Shown here: positions 52,654 to 61,585 of the stretch, piece by piece
How positions within the stretch are numbered: position 1 is the stretch's first letter
How the letters are laid out: each line of letters begins with the position of its first letter
Source: an uncultured Lachnospiraceae bacterium
GTDB taxonomy: Bacteria; Bacillota; Clostridia; Lachnospirales; Lachnospiraceae
Direction: 5' to 3'
DNA length: 64,000 nucleotides
Assembly (NCBI GenBank): GCA_947626435.1
Contig: CANQSB010000005.1
Location: forward strand, 62,001-126,000
The notes under the pieces: model-generated
What the model was told of the DNA's origin: nothing
Databases searched by the model: none
What the model saw: only the letters and a program-made list of their open reading frames with translations
Program-made: the position numbers and the translations under genes

Positions 52654-52850
52654 GGGTAGTCCTCTTTTCGTATTTTATGGAAAATAGTATATCATATAAT
52701 GTGTGGTATTGATAGAGGATTTGGTAAAAATCGTGATTGCGGGGAAAAAGTTATGATGATATAATCGATTGTGTTGGGATAATGATAGAGGTATATTTTT
52801 GATAAAATAAGTTTATTTATATAGGTCAAGGAATAAATGGGTAATTGTTA

Positions 52851-52966
52851 AATGTGTTCTAAGCCGTCCGAATTTAGTCAAAATATATAAAAAAGCGGCT
52901 AGGTGCAGCAAGCTGCAAGACGCCGCTTATTTTATATATTTTGCCTAAATTCTATGTTATCGAATA
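52851..52966. repeat. 116-bp hairpin repeat, copy 1
   Basis: Arms 52871-52899 and 52922-52951 pair over about 29 bases with one mismatch and one bulge, enclosing a GC-rich core with GCAGC/GCTGC. A second copy at 58117-58232 matches at 114 of 116 positions by eye. No open frame inside. Looks like a non-autonomous palindromic repeat (MITE or REP-like) or a transcribed structured RNA. The rest of 52654-53017 is AT-rich intergenic with nothing else noted. Confidence 0.93.
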
Positions 52967-53017
52967 AAGCTTCGCAAATGTCTAAATGCCTATAAGGTGT
53001 GAAGGGAGGAATTGCGT

Positions 53018-54520
53018 ATGGAGCAGAGGCGGGTGCCGCTGTTGGAAGCGGTTGATAGGCTTATTGGTACGAAACCTGCGTATTTTAGGATACCTGGTCA
53101 TCGGTTGGAGCGTGGGATATGTGAGGATTGGACTAGAAAGACAGGGACAGGGATATTTGCATATGATGTGACGGAGACGCCTTTTACTGATGATTTGCAT
53201 TGTCCAGATGGAGCGATATTGGAGGCGCAGGAGCTTTTGAGCAGGCTTTATGGTGCGGACAGGAGCTTTTTTCTTGTGAATGGTACTACTTGTGGGAATG
53301 AGGCCATGATAATGAGTGCGGCATTTGCGGGGCAGAAGATAATGATTGCTAGGAATGCCCACAAATCAGCTATGATGGGGCTTGTGCTTTCGGGGGCAGA
53401 GCCTGTGTATGTCATGCCTGATGTGCTTTCGGACTGGGGAATTCAAGGGGGGATTTCTCCGCTGGCGGTGCGCAGGACTTTTGAAAAAAATCCTGACTGT
53501 AAGGCGTTTTTTCTCGTAAGCCCAAGCTATTATGGGGTGTCGAGCAGCTTAAAGGAGATAGCGGATATCTGTCATGAGTTTAATGCGCTTTTGCTTGTAG
53601 ATGAGGCACATGGGGGGCATTTGTATTTCAGCAGTAGCCTGCCTGTGGGAGCGCTTGAGGCGGGGGCGGATATGTGCGTGCAGAGCATGCATAAGGTGAC
53701 GGGGGCGCTTACGCAGAGTTCTGTGCTGCATATAAAGCGCCATGCGGGGACAAAGCTTGATGTGGAAAGGGTGGTTTCCAGCCTGCAGCTTGTGCAGAGC
53801 ACGAGTCCGAGTTATCTGCTTATGATTTCACTCGACTGCGCGAGAAAAGAACTTGCGGTAAACGGAAAAGAAATGATGTTGTCAGCGCTGGAGCTTGCGG
53901 GGTATGCAAGGAATGAGATACGGAAAATAGGCGGTTTTCGCTGTATGGGAGAAGAAGTGACAGGAGTGTCACAAATTGACGGGATTGACCTGACGCGTCT
54001 TGTTATCTCTGCAAAGGATATCGGGCTTACTGGCTTTGAGCTTGACGCGTTGCTGTTTGAGAAATATGATGTGAATATGGAGCTTTCGGATTATGAAAAT
54101 GCGCTTGCAATAGTGACATATGCCAATACCCGTAATGATATGGACAGGCTTATAGAGGCGTGCCGTATGATTAGTATGGAGAAAGTAAAGGGAATTGGTA
54201 GACATGGTGACAGTGGAAAAAATGACACATATGTCACAAATATACCGCTGCCGCCTGTTCCAGAGCAGGCGCTTACGCCGAGGGAGGCTTACTTTTCAGA
54301 AACTGAGGAGATTGAGTGGGGCAAGGCAGTAGGAAGAATTGCAGCTCAGCCGATTGCGCCGTATCCGCCTGGAATACCGATAGTGTGCGCGGGTGAGCGG
54401 ATAAGCGCTGAGGCGTGGGAATATATAGAAAGCTTTCGCAGAGACGGCAGGCATATTCATGGGGGAGTGAACGGGAAGCTTGACATGGTAAAGGTGATTG
54501 CCGATAAGGTCAATATCTGA
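53018..54520 (+). CDS. Orn/Lys/Arg decarboxylase-family PLP enzyme
   Basis: About 500 residues. 'PAYFRIPGHRLERGI' and 'FFLVNGTTCGNEAMIMSA' start the PLP fold; the PLP lysine is in 'QSMHKVTGALTQSSVLH', and 'LLVDEAHGGHL' holds the PLP-stacking residues. C-terminal domain ends 'AYPPGIPIV'-like 'APYPPGIPIVCAGERIS', typical of the small bacterial arginine/lysine decarboxylases that make polyamines. Start set by GGGAGGA. Between the two repeat copies. Confidence 0.92.
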   Translation: MEQRRVPLLEAVDRLIGTKPAYFRIPGHRLERGICEDWTRKTGTGIFAYDVTETPFTDDLHCPDGAILEAQELLSRLYGADRSFFLVNGTTCGNEAMIMSAAFAGQKIMIARNAHKSAMMGLVLSGAEPVYVMPDVLSDWGIQGGISPLAVRRTFEKNPDCKAFFLVSPSYYGVSSSLKEIADICHEFNALLLVDEAHGGHLYFSSSLPVGALEAGADMCVQSMHKVTGALTQSSVLHIKRHAGTKLDVERVVSSLQLVQSTSPSYLLMISLDCARKELAVNGKEMMLSALELAGYARNEIRKIGGFRCMGEEVTGVSQIDGIDLTRLVISAKDIGLTGFELDALLFEKYDVNMELSDYENALAIVTYANTRNDMDRLIEACRMISMEKVKGIGRHGDSGKNDTYVTNIPLPPVPEQALTPREAYFSETEEIEWGKAVGRIAAQPIAPYPPGIPIVCAGERISAEAWEYIESFRRDGRHIHGGVNGKLDMVKVIADKVNI

Positions 54521-54709
54521 TAAATATTAATTGGATTTTTGTATAATATTTAAGGTCTCTGCTGAGTCATTGTAAGAATCTTGATTTATATTAATCAGTA
54601 TATGAGAGCCAGTAAGTATCTTTGCACAGTATGGAGGAAAAGTATCAGGTGGATTTAGAGAAACAATGGGAAAGATTCTTGAAATAATTTTGAGAATAAT
54701 AGGTGGAAA

Positions 54710-55186
54710 ATGAAAATCATAAATATAACGGGAGAGAAATTTGATCTTTTAGATTGCTCAGAAAGTAACATATTTTTTGAAAAATTTTCTGAGGGAGAGA
54801 TGTTTAAGCTTAAAATATGGGGTGTTACATTAATGCATGAATTGGGGATTTCAGAAAAAGATTCCTATATTGTTGCTACATCTGATATGGTGTTTGAGGA
54901 TGTTGTGTATATTGTTATGAATTATGGTATATATGCAGATGATCAGGGTACAAGATTTGTCAATAATATGGATGGACATGATACCCATATGAAATTGGAA
55001 CTAGGGAAAAAACATAATGTTTTTAATTGCAAAGAATATAATATAGGAGGTATATTAGGCAGGAATATAGGTTACGCTGAGTTTAAAGTTTACTGTAGGG
55101 GAAATGTTGAATTGATTTTTAATGAAAACGCATTAATTGATGCAAAGGATTTTTGCTTGAATACTGAAAAGTATAGATTATCTTGA
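54710..55186 (+). CDS. Uncharacterised AT-rich accessory protein
   Basis: 158 residues, no signal or membrane segment. Beta-rich middle ('DVVYIVMNYGIYADDQGTRFVNNMD') and acidic character resemble immunity-type accessory proteins, but no motif is firm. Codon use is much more AT-rich than neighbours, with ATA and AGA frequent. It heads a short patch with remnants, consistent with a decayed transferred module. Confidence 0.6.
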   Translation: MKIINITGEKFDLLDCSESNIFFEKFSEGEMFKLKIWGVTLMHELGISEKDSYIVATSDMVFEDVVYIVMNYGIYADDQGTRFVNNMDGHDTHMKLELGKKHNVFNCKEYNIGGILGRNIGYAEFKVYCRGNVELIFNENALIDAKDFCLNTEKYRLS

Positions 55187-55201
55187 AAGAATTAGTATAA
55201 A

Positions 55202-55444
55202 CAGCAACAGGGACAAAATCTCTTTTTGGGATTGTCATATGAAGATAGACTTGCATTTGAACAGTATGATTTGCAAAGAGTCTATGCAGAAACAAGACCG
55301 AATGTTGACATAAATGTTGTAGAAAGTAAGCTGCAAGAAGAATATGATATGGCAATGGGAATGAGAGAAGTAAAGGAAATGTTAGAGCTAGAAGGGGAAA
55401 ATGATATGAGCAAACTAGAAGAAATGAAAGATGAGGTATGTTAA
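55202..55444 (+). pseudogene. Remnant of a larger accessory protein
   Basis: An open frame without a proper start: 'QQQGQNLFLGLSYEDRLAFE' leads into 'NVVESKLQEEYDMAMGMRE' and an acidic helical tail. A stop lies just upstream in frame and the only start is a TTG without a site. It looks like the C-terminal piece of a lost gene. Its stop overlaps the next start (TAATG). Confidence 0.5.
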
Positions 55445-55968
55445 TGAAAGAATTTATTCAACAAATGTATCAAGCTATTCAAGAAGGAAATGTGGGGTTA
55501 TTTGATGAGATTGAGGATAGCATAAAGAGAGGAGATATAGAATTATCAACAGAAGACATAGTGCCATTGTGCAAGCTAATTATTTTGGATTCCGAATATA
55601 TAGAGTATAGTCAAATAATAGAAATAGCCCGAATGACTTTATGGGCAGTTGAAAAAAAAGATATAAAAGAGGGATTAGAGGAGTTGGTAAAGGGGTTAGA
55701 AGAAATATACAATGAAGGAAAAAAAGATACATGGAAAAACTGGTATGGTTCTAGTTATGAGGAGTTTATAGATAGATATATTGGTATGACTATATTGAGA
55801 TATAAAGAAAAAGATATGGTGTTATTTGGAGAGTCAATAAGTAAAAGTTGTTCTACAGATTTCAAATCAGTGATGTTGAGAATTTTGAAACATACTATGG
55901 CAAGAGAGGAGGAAAAAGAAGAATACACAATTAGAGGAAAAATTTTAGAAAATAATATAAAACTGTAA
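55444..55968 (+). CDS. Uncharacterised helical accessory protein
   Basis: About 174 residues, helical and acidic, beginning 'KEFIQQMYQAIQEGNVGLFD' with repeated helices ('YSQIIEIARMTLWAVEKKDIKEGLEEL'), which suggests a HEAT-like or immunity-type fold. ATG at 55444 follows GATGAGG; overlaps the remnant upstream by one base. AT-rich like the gene at 54710. Function unknown. Confidence 0.62.
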   Translation: MKEFIQQMYQAIQEGNVGLFDEIEDSIKRGDIELSTEDIVPLCKLIILDSEYIEYSQIIEIARMTLWAVEKKDIKEGLEELVKGLEEIYNEGKKDTWKNWYGSSYEEFIDRYIGMTILRYKEKDMVLFGESISKSCSTDFKSVMLRILKHTMAREEEKEEYTIRGKILENNIKL

Positions 55969-55991
55969 AAAATTTCTATTAGTATGTTTGA

Positions 55992-56227
55992 GTGTATGAA
56001 GAAAAGTCTGTAAAATTTGAGAATTTACCTGAAGAAATTCAAGAATATTTAAGTCAGCAGAATGTAAGTCCATTTGCTGTGTTTACAATAGATAATATGT
56101 CCTTGGTAAATTGCAACAGGATTTTGCAGAATATGAGTTTTCAAGCCATGTGAAACAGCTTGGCGGAGGTGTGAAGCTGTCAGGAGTGGCTTTGCATGGC
56201 TTTTTGCCTGCAATAAGAAAGCAATAA
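55992..56227 (+). pseudogene. Frameshifted gene remnant
   Basis: One frame gives 'KFENLPEEIQEYLSQQNVSP' from about 56010 and stops near 56152; another frame continues 'DFAEYEFSSHVKQLGGGVKL' to a stop at 56225-56227. The two pieces look like parts of one decayed coding sequence joined by a frameshift. Together with the remnant at 55202 this marks a degraded island. Confidence 0.5.
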
Positions 56228-56289
56228 GAAAGCCATAAATCGAGATGATATAAAATTTTAGAATAAATAAGTAAAATACTGTAAAAGAT

Positions 56290-56344
56290 AACAATGATGG
56301 TCTGCTGGATTAATATTTGGCAGATTATCATTGTTTATTTTTTT
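56290..56344 (+). terminator. Terminator after the accessory patch
   Basis: A 15-bp stem (56290-56304 with 56321-56335, two G-U pairs), 16-base loop and T-rich tail. It separates the decayed island from spoVAA. Confidence 0.85.
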
Positions 56345-56386
56345 AATGTGCGGGACATTTAGAGGCACTGGGGCGGATAAGGAATA

Positions 56387-57061
56387 GTGCGGAAAGGCAT
56401 GGTTTTTGTGGCAAATAAGGTGTTGTACATTATGGCAAAGCAGAATGTTTCTGTTTCGCAGGATGATGTAGAGCTTGCGGACGCGGCGGAGCTTTACTGT
56501 GAGGATAAGACGCTGCTTGCAAAGGCAAATGCGCTCAAAATACATCATTTCAAGTCGGGAAAGCCTCCGAGGGCGGTAATCAGCATACTCAAAATCATAG
56601 AGGAGCTTGACGGTCTAAGCCCTGGGATAACCGTGGAAAGTATTGGCGAGACGGACATTATAGTAGAAAAAGCCGCTTTCCAGAAGGACAGGGAGGAGGA
56701 CAAGACAGGCATAGGCGAGATTGTAAAGATTATTTTTGTGGCGCTCGTCTGCTTTTTTGGCTCAGCCTTTACGATTATGGCGTTTCACAATGATATTGCG
56801 CTTTTTGACATACTTTCAAGGATTTACAGGATTGTGACAGGAGCGGAGTCAGACGGGTACACGGCGCTTGAAATATCGTATTCCATAGGGCTTGCCGCGG
56901 GGATTATCATTTTTTACAATCATATCGGCGGGAAAAGGCTTACTTCTGATCCTACGCCGCTTGAGGTGGAGATGCGAAATTATGAGCGCGACGTAAATCA
57001 GGCGATAGTGGAAATGGCAGACAGGCAGAAGGTGGAAGAAAGCGTTGGCGGGAAAGAGTAA
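56387..57061 (+). CDS. spoVAA: Stage V sporulation protein AA
   Basis: Up to 224 residues. N-terminal soluble domain ('VSVSQDDVELADAAELYC') followed by two membrane helices at about 110-130 ('IGEIVKIIFVALVCFFGSAFTIMAFHND') and 160-180. SpoVA proteins form the spore inner-membrane channel for dipicolinic acid. The start is uncertain: GTG at 56387 has AAGGA at suitable distance, ATG at 56399 also possible. Overlaps spoVAB by one base. Confidence 0.9.
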   Translation: MRKGMVFVANKVLYIMAKQNVSVSQDDVELADAAELYCEDKTLLAKANALKIHHFKSGKPPRAVISILKIIEELDGLSPGITVESIGETDIIVEKAAFQKDREEDKTGIGEIVKIIFVALVCFFGSAFTIMAFHNDIALFDILSRIYRIVTGAESDGYTALEISYSIGLAAGIIIFYNHIGGKRLTSDPTPLEVEMRNYERDVNQAIVEMADRQKVEESVGGKE

Positions 57062-57501
57062 TGAGGACAATTTTACTTTGGATTTTGGGGATAAGCTTCG
57101 GGCTTATGGTGTCGGCGGGAGTGTTTACCGTGCTTTTCGTGGTGGGGCTTGTGCCGAGGTTTGCGGGCAGGACTAACACGGCAAAGTATGAGATTTTTTA
57201 TGAGGAGTGTCTTATCGCGGGCGCTGTGCTTGGCGGGCTTTTGAGCGCGTTTCCGCTGGAGGGCTGCAGCCTTTCCGCTGGTGCGGCGGGAGCAGCGCTG
57301 CTGGCGGTTATAGGAGTTTTTTCGGGAATTTTTGTCGGATGTCTTTCGATAGCGCTTGCAGAGGTGCTTGACGGACTGCCTATTTTTGCAAGGCGTGTAA
57401 AGTTGAAAAAAGGAGTGACCACCGCTGTGGCTTCAATAGCGCTTGGAAAGGCGGCGGGTTCGTTTGTTTATTTTGCGGCGGGATTTTTTAATGGTGTCTG
57501 A
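57061..57501 (+). CDS. spoVAB: Stage V sporulation protein AB
   Basis: 146 residues, largely hydrophobic with four to five membrane helices; 'SAGVFTVLFVVGLVPRFAGRTNT' is the family signature. Overlaps spoVAA by one base and precedes spoVAC by 23 bases, the conserved order. Confidence 0.93.
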   Translation: MRTILLWILGISFGLMVSAGVFTVLFVVGLVPRFAGRTNTAKYEIFYEECLIAGAVLGGLLSAFPLEGCSLSAGAAGAALLAVIGVFSGIFVGCLSIALAEVLDGLPIFARRVKLKKGVTTAVASIALGKAAGSFVYFAAGFFNGV

Positions 57502-57524
57502 CGCTGATTGAAGGAGGAAGGGTA

Positions 57525-57989
57525 ATGGCGACTCAGGAAAAAAAGAAGGAATATCAGGATTATGTAGAGAAAAATTCTCCCAAAACAAATCTGGCGGCGC
57601 AGATGGCGAAAGCGTTTGTGACGGGCGGGATTATATGCTGTCTGGGGCAGTTGATTGTGAATGTCGCGCAGGACAGCTTCGGGCTTGACAAGGATACGGC
57701 GGCGAGCTGGTGCTCAATGCTGCTGATTTTGCTCAGCGCGGTTTTGACGGGCTTTAATATTTACGGCGGGCTTGTGAAATGGGGAGGTGCGGGCGCGCTT
57801 GTGCCGATTACGGGCTTTGCAAATTCCGTGGTATCGTCGGCGATTGAGTATAAGACGGAGGGGCAGGTGTTTGGAATCGGGACGAAGATTTTTACGATTG
57901 CGGGACCTGTGATACTTTTTGGAATTGTGACGAGCTGGGGGCTCGGGGTGATTTACTGGCTTGGGAAAATCGTTGGATTTATCGGATGA
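57525..57989 (+). CDS. spoVAC: Stage V sporulation protein AC
   Basis: 154 residues with several membrane helices. 'FVTGGIICCLGQLIVN', 'GFNIYGGLVKWGGAGALVPITGFANSV' and 'IGTKIFTIAGPVILFGIV' match SpoVAC, the mechanosensitive component of the DPA channel. GGAGG 10 bases before the ATG. SpoVAD and SpoVAE, which usually follow, are absent here. Confidence 0.95.
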   Translation: MATQEKKKEYQDYVEKNSPKTNLAAQMAKAFVTGGIICCLGQLIVNVAQDSFGLDKDTAASWCSMLLILLSAVLTGFNIYGGLVKWGGAGALVPITGFANSVVSSAIEYKTEGQVFGIGTKIFTIAGPVILFGIVTSWGLGVIYWLGKIVGFIG

Positions 57990-58021
57990 GTGGCATTGAG
58001 GGGAATCGCATACTGTGATAT

Positions 58022-58048
58022 AATAAGGACGTTGGGAACGTTCTTATT
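58022..58048 (+). terminator. Hairpin after spoVAC
   Basis: 12-bp stem 58022-58033/58037-58048 (one G-U) with a 3-base loop. The downstream tail is A/T mixed rather than pure T, so terminator function is likely but not certain. Confidence 0.6.
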
Positions 58049-58116
58049 ATTTATGATAATAGAAAACTCGCATAGTGTGTTTTCTGTTGTTTTGATATAG
58101 TATTTGGATAATTACG

Positions 58117-58232
58117 AATGTGTTCTAAGCCGTCCGAATTTAGTCAAAATATATAAAAACGCGGCTAGGTGCAGCAAGCTGCAAGACGCCGCTTATTTTA
58201 TATATTTTGCCTAAATTCTATGTTGTCGAATA
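58117..58232. repeat. 116-bp hairpin repeat, copy 2
   Basis: Matches copy 1 (52851-52966) except for a change near 58160 and one near 58224. Same orientation. Lies between spoVAC and the PfkB kinase gene. Confidence 0.93.
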
Positions 58233-58277
58233 GCGTGTAAACTATAATTTTGATTATAGGGTATGGAGGAATTTGCA

Positions 58278-59207
58278 ATGATTGTGACTGTGACGTTTAA
58301 TCCTGCGGTTGACAAGACTGTTGAAATAGAGAGGCTTGAAAGGGGAGGCTTAAACCGCATTAAGCGGATAGAGCTTGATGTCGGCGGAAAAGGGATAAAT
58401 GTATCAAAGACCATACGCGAGCTTGGCGGGGAGAGTATGGCTGTGGGATTTCTTGCGGGAAATACTGGGAGAATGATTGAGCGCGCGCTGGGGGAAATGG
58501 GAATACGGACGGATTTTATTTTTGTTGATGGAGAGACGCGGACAAACACGAAGGTGATTGAGGCGGACGGCACTGTGACAGAGCTGAATGAGGCAGGAGC
58601 GGCGATAGATAAAGTGAAGATTGGTGCGCTTTTGGAAAAGCTTGAGGGGTATGCGGATGAAAATGCTCTTTTTGTGCTTGCGGGGAGTGTGCCGTCGGGA
58701 GTTGATAAGATGATTTACGCTGATATAATCAGGCTGGTACATAAAAAGGGCGCGTGCGTGCTTTTGGACGCTGACGGTGAGCTTTTTAAGAATGCGCTGG
58801 AGGCTTGTCCTGATATGATAAAGCCGAACCGCGAGGAGCTTGAAGAATATGTAGGGCATAAGTGCGAAAATACGGATGAGCTTGTGCAGGCGGCGAGAGA
58901 GTTAAGCCATAAAGGGATAGGGCTTGTGGCGGTTACTATGGGGAGTGACGGAGCTATTATTGCAAAAGGAGACTGCGTTGTCAAAAGCAGGGCGCTTTCA
59001 GTCGAGGCACATTCGACGGTGGGAGCGGGGGACGCGTTTGTCGCGGCGCTGGCTTACGCATGGGAAAACGGGATTGGTGATGATGAGATGATGCGTCTGT
59101 GCATGGCGGCATCGGCAGGGGCGGTCACGACAGTGGGGACTAAGCCGCCTGCAAAGGAGCTGGTGGAGGGATTGAGGAAAGAGGTTGTGGTTGAGAGAGT
59201 GGGTTGA
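58278..59207 (+). CDS. PfkB-family kinase, probable 1-phosphofructokinase
   Basis: About 309 residues. 'VTVTFNPAVDKTVEIE' and 'DVGGKGINVSKTIRELGG' (substrate site) with 'STVGAGDAFVAALAYAW' (anion hole and catalytic Asp in GAGD) match FruK/LacC. It phosphorylates fructose-1-phosphate or a related sugar phosphate; the lack of a fructose PTS nearby prevents a firm choice. ATG at 58278 follows GGAGG by 8 bases. Convergent with the transporter operon that follows. Confidence 0.9.
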   Translation: MIVTVTFNPAVDKTVEIERLERGGLNRIKRIELDVGGKGINVSKTIRELGGESMAVGFLAGNTGRMIERALGEMGIRTDFIFVDGETRTNTKVIEADGTVTELNEAGAAIDKVKIGALLEKLEGYADENALFVLAGSVPSGVDKMIYADIIRLVHKKGACVLLDADGELFKNALEACPDMIKPNREELEEYVGHKCENTDELVQAARELSHKGIGLVAVTMGSDGAIIAKGDCVVKSRALSVEAHSTVGAGDAFVAALAYAWENGIGDDEMMRLCMAASAGAVTTVGTKPPAKELVEGLRKEVVVERVG

Positions 59208-59225
59208 CAGCATAAGGGGGATTAG

Positions 59226-60428
59226 TTATAGCTGCGTTTTATATTGTTTATGGGTTTCTTTTGCGTTCAAAAATATTCCCAGCACAAAAACTATAGCAAT
59301 AGGCACGATTTCAATACCCCTTATCCCCGTCAGTCGGAACAGGTAATTGGTATTGAAAAAGCTATTGTCCAAAGATAATGACACAATAATTCCAGCGAAA
59401 ACAACAGGGAGCGTTTTCATCAGCATTTCAATATAATTATGGCTTGTCCCAGATAAATAAAATACAATTCCACCAATTCCATTTGTGAGAACAAAGACAA
59501 GCCACATCATTATATAAATATATTTGCCGTATTCAATATCCGTAAAAGCGGGTATCTCCGTAATCTGAAATGAAAAAATGCTGCAATTAAAAAAATTATT
59601 TGAGCCTGTGCTGCGCCAAAGCAATAAATAGCCAAACAAAATTGCCGCTGTAAATACAGAGAGGGAAAACAGCATACTTAGATACTGCAGACGATATATT
59701 TTTCTGCCTGTCTTACTGCTGTATTGTCCCTGCCGAATATTACTTCCGTTATCGTTTACCATAACAGGAGCGGCAATAAAGAGTGTCAATATCATACATA
59801 AAATAGAAATATTTACAAAATATCGGTTTGCATAAAATACAAACTCATTGGGCAGAAGGCTTCCCTGTCCCTTTGCCTGCTGTAATGTGGAAAGGATGGA
59901 CACAGCATTTTCTTTTGCCCTGCCAGATAATTTCATTTCATTTTCGTACTCTTTTCTTTCAATGCTGTTTTCATAGTCCTGCATCAGCCGTTCGTACTCC
60001 TGATAATACATGGCGGAATATTCTGTATTTGCTGATATAAAATCCCTCATTTTCCTTAAAGCATCATAGGAATAGCCGTCTGCTCCGTTTAAGGCGTTTT
60101 GCATATAGGAAAGATAATCGTCATAAGTAAACACATGATTTTCCGCAAAATATGGTTCTGTGGAAATAACAGCCTGCCCTGCGGAAAGGCTTTGTGAATA
60201 ACACTGCTTGATTTTTTCAAATTCCTGTGGAGTAATATCCTCCCCATATCGGGAAAGCCAATCACGGGTAATACCTGTTCTTGTTTCAAAAGCGTCTTCT
60301 CCGTCATGCGTTACCGTTACGGAGCGAATCTGCGGAAGTAAAAAAGTGGAGGTATAAGTAAACACAATAAGCGCAATCAATAAAATACGTTCTTTTTTCC
60401 AAATTTTTTTAAGCTCCTGACCGAACAT
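59226..60428 (-). CDS. ABC transporter permease
   Basis: 400 residues. First membrane helix 'RILLIALIVFTYTSTFLL' near residue 15-33, a long external loop (about 35-190), then five further helices ('FVNISILCMILTLFIAAPVMVN', 'SLSVFTAAILFGYLLLW'). ABC-2 type topology. Its ATG lies directly after the stop of the upstream permease gene. Exports peptide or lipid-like cargo, unknown. Confidence 0.82.
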   Translation of the reverse strand: MFGQELKKIWKKERILLIALIVFTYTSTFLLPQIRSVTVTHDGEDAFETRTGITRDWLSRYGEDITPQEFEKIKQCYSQSLSAGQAVISTEPYFAENHVFTYDDYLSYMQNALNGADGYSYDALRKMRDFISANTEYSAMYYQEYERLMQDYENSIERKEYENEMKLSGRAKENAVSILSTLQQAKGQGSLLPNEFVFYANRYFVNISILCMILTLFIAAPVMVNDNGSNIRQGQYSSKTGRKIYRLQYLSMLFSLSVFTAAILFGYLLLWRSTGSNNFFNCSIFSFQITEIPAFTDIEYGKYIYIMMWLVFVLTNGIGGIVFYLSGTSHNYIEMLMKTLPVVFAGIIVSLSLDNSFFNTNYLFRLTGIRGIEIVPIAIVFVLGIFLNAKETHKQYKTQL

Positions 60429-61583
60429 TTATAAAAGCTCCTTTCTCTTAAACCTTTTAACCGTGGCAAAAAAGAAAATAACGCAGATCAATAAATGAAT
60501 GGCAGCCGACCAAACCTCCTGCCAGGGTATCAGCTCATAGGCGCCTAAGTCTGTAAACCACAAATGTTGATGAAGGGTGAGCATAGAGATGGAAAATGTA
60601 TTCAAATAGAACAGCCACCACAACTCCTGATTCACAAAGAAAACGGACAAAAAATACGGGGAAATCAAAATAGCCGCATTAATCAAAAAGCCATTTGCTG
60701 AATGGCAGACCAAAATACTGACGCACGAAGAAATGAGCTGCCAGACTGCAAGCAATATCATTTCTAAAAGCAGGGAAGCCACAAAGTATTCTTTTACCGT
60801 GAAACTCGCCCATGTAAGAAAAGGCTTATCAAAAGGAAGGTTGTCGTCACGTACCTTATGAAAACAGCTTGCCACATTGGAATCCCATATCCCGTCTAAA
60901 TCCCATACAGAGAACAGAATCAGTAAAGTTATGACGTATAAAAACAGAATACAGCAGGCGTTTACAATTCCCGAAGCAACCATTTTATCTTTGACAAGCG
61001 ACCGTCCCCTGCGGCTGCAATATACAATCGCTGTCGTAGAATTCTGTCGTTCCATACCTATAGTATAAATGGTTAAAAAGGAAATCAGTATAAATCCTTC
61101 AACCAGGAGCGATTTTAGCACATAGGTGAACAATGCATCATGCACCTTGTTCGTGGCGTCGGCTGCATAGACAGACAGATCAGCGTTTTCTAAATCTAAC
61201 TGTTGCACAGAATTGTTTAATTTCCCGTATTTTTTCATGAGCAGCCCAGTAAGGAAGGGCGCTTCCGTATAATATTCGTCATAATACCAGTCTTTTCCTA
61301 TTGTCACAGCGTCAAAGGAATCATATATTTTTCCCGCATCAGCGCAATTTGCTATAAGGCGGTTACGAAAGGGATTCTCTGGCTGCGCATTAAGATATTC
61401 TAAAAAGGCAGCATTAGCCTGATCTCCAGTGATATTGACTGTTTCACTCACATAGCTTACAAAGTCGCGTTCATCACTTGTTAAAGCAATTATTGCAAAA
61501 TTAAATATGAGGCATGCCCCAATAAATAAATATAACACTTTATTCAGCAGTAATTTTTTTATTTCCAATCCTATCAGCTTCAC
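60429..61583 (-). CDS. ABC transporter permease (paired)
   Basis: 384 residues. N-terminal helix 'VLYLFIGACLIFNFAIIALT', large external loop (about 35-150), then further helices ('GFILISFLTIYTIGM', 'ASGIVNACCILFLYVITLLILFS'). Same architecture as the following permease, suggesting a heterodimeric channel. Stop 3 bases after... adjoining the ATPase start region at 61586, no gap for a promoter. Confidence 0.82.
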   Translation of the reverse strand: MKLIGLEIKKLLLNKVLYLFIGACLIFNFAIIALTSDERDFVSYVSETVNITGDQANAAFLEYLNAQPENPFRNRLIANCADAGKIYDSFDAVTIGKDWYYDEYYTEAPFLTGLLMKKYGKLNNSVQQLDLENADLSVYAADATNKVHDALFTYVLKSLLVEGFILISFLTIYTIGMERQNSTTAIVYCSRRGRSLVKDKMVASGIVNACCILFLYVITLLILFSVWDLDGIWDSNVASCFHKVRDDNLPFDKPFLTWASFTVKEYFVASLLLEMILLAVWQLISSCVSILVCHSANGFLINAAILISPYFLSVFFVNQELWWLFYLNTFSISMLTLHQHLWFTDLGAYELIPWQEVWSAAIHLLICVIFFFATVKRFKRKELL

Positions 61584-61585
61584 TG

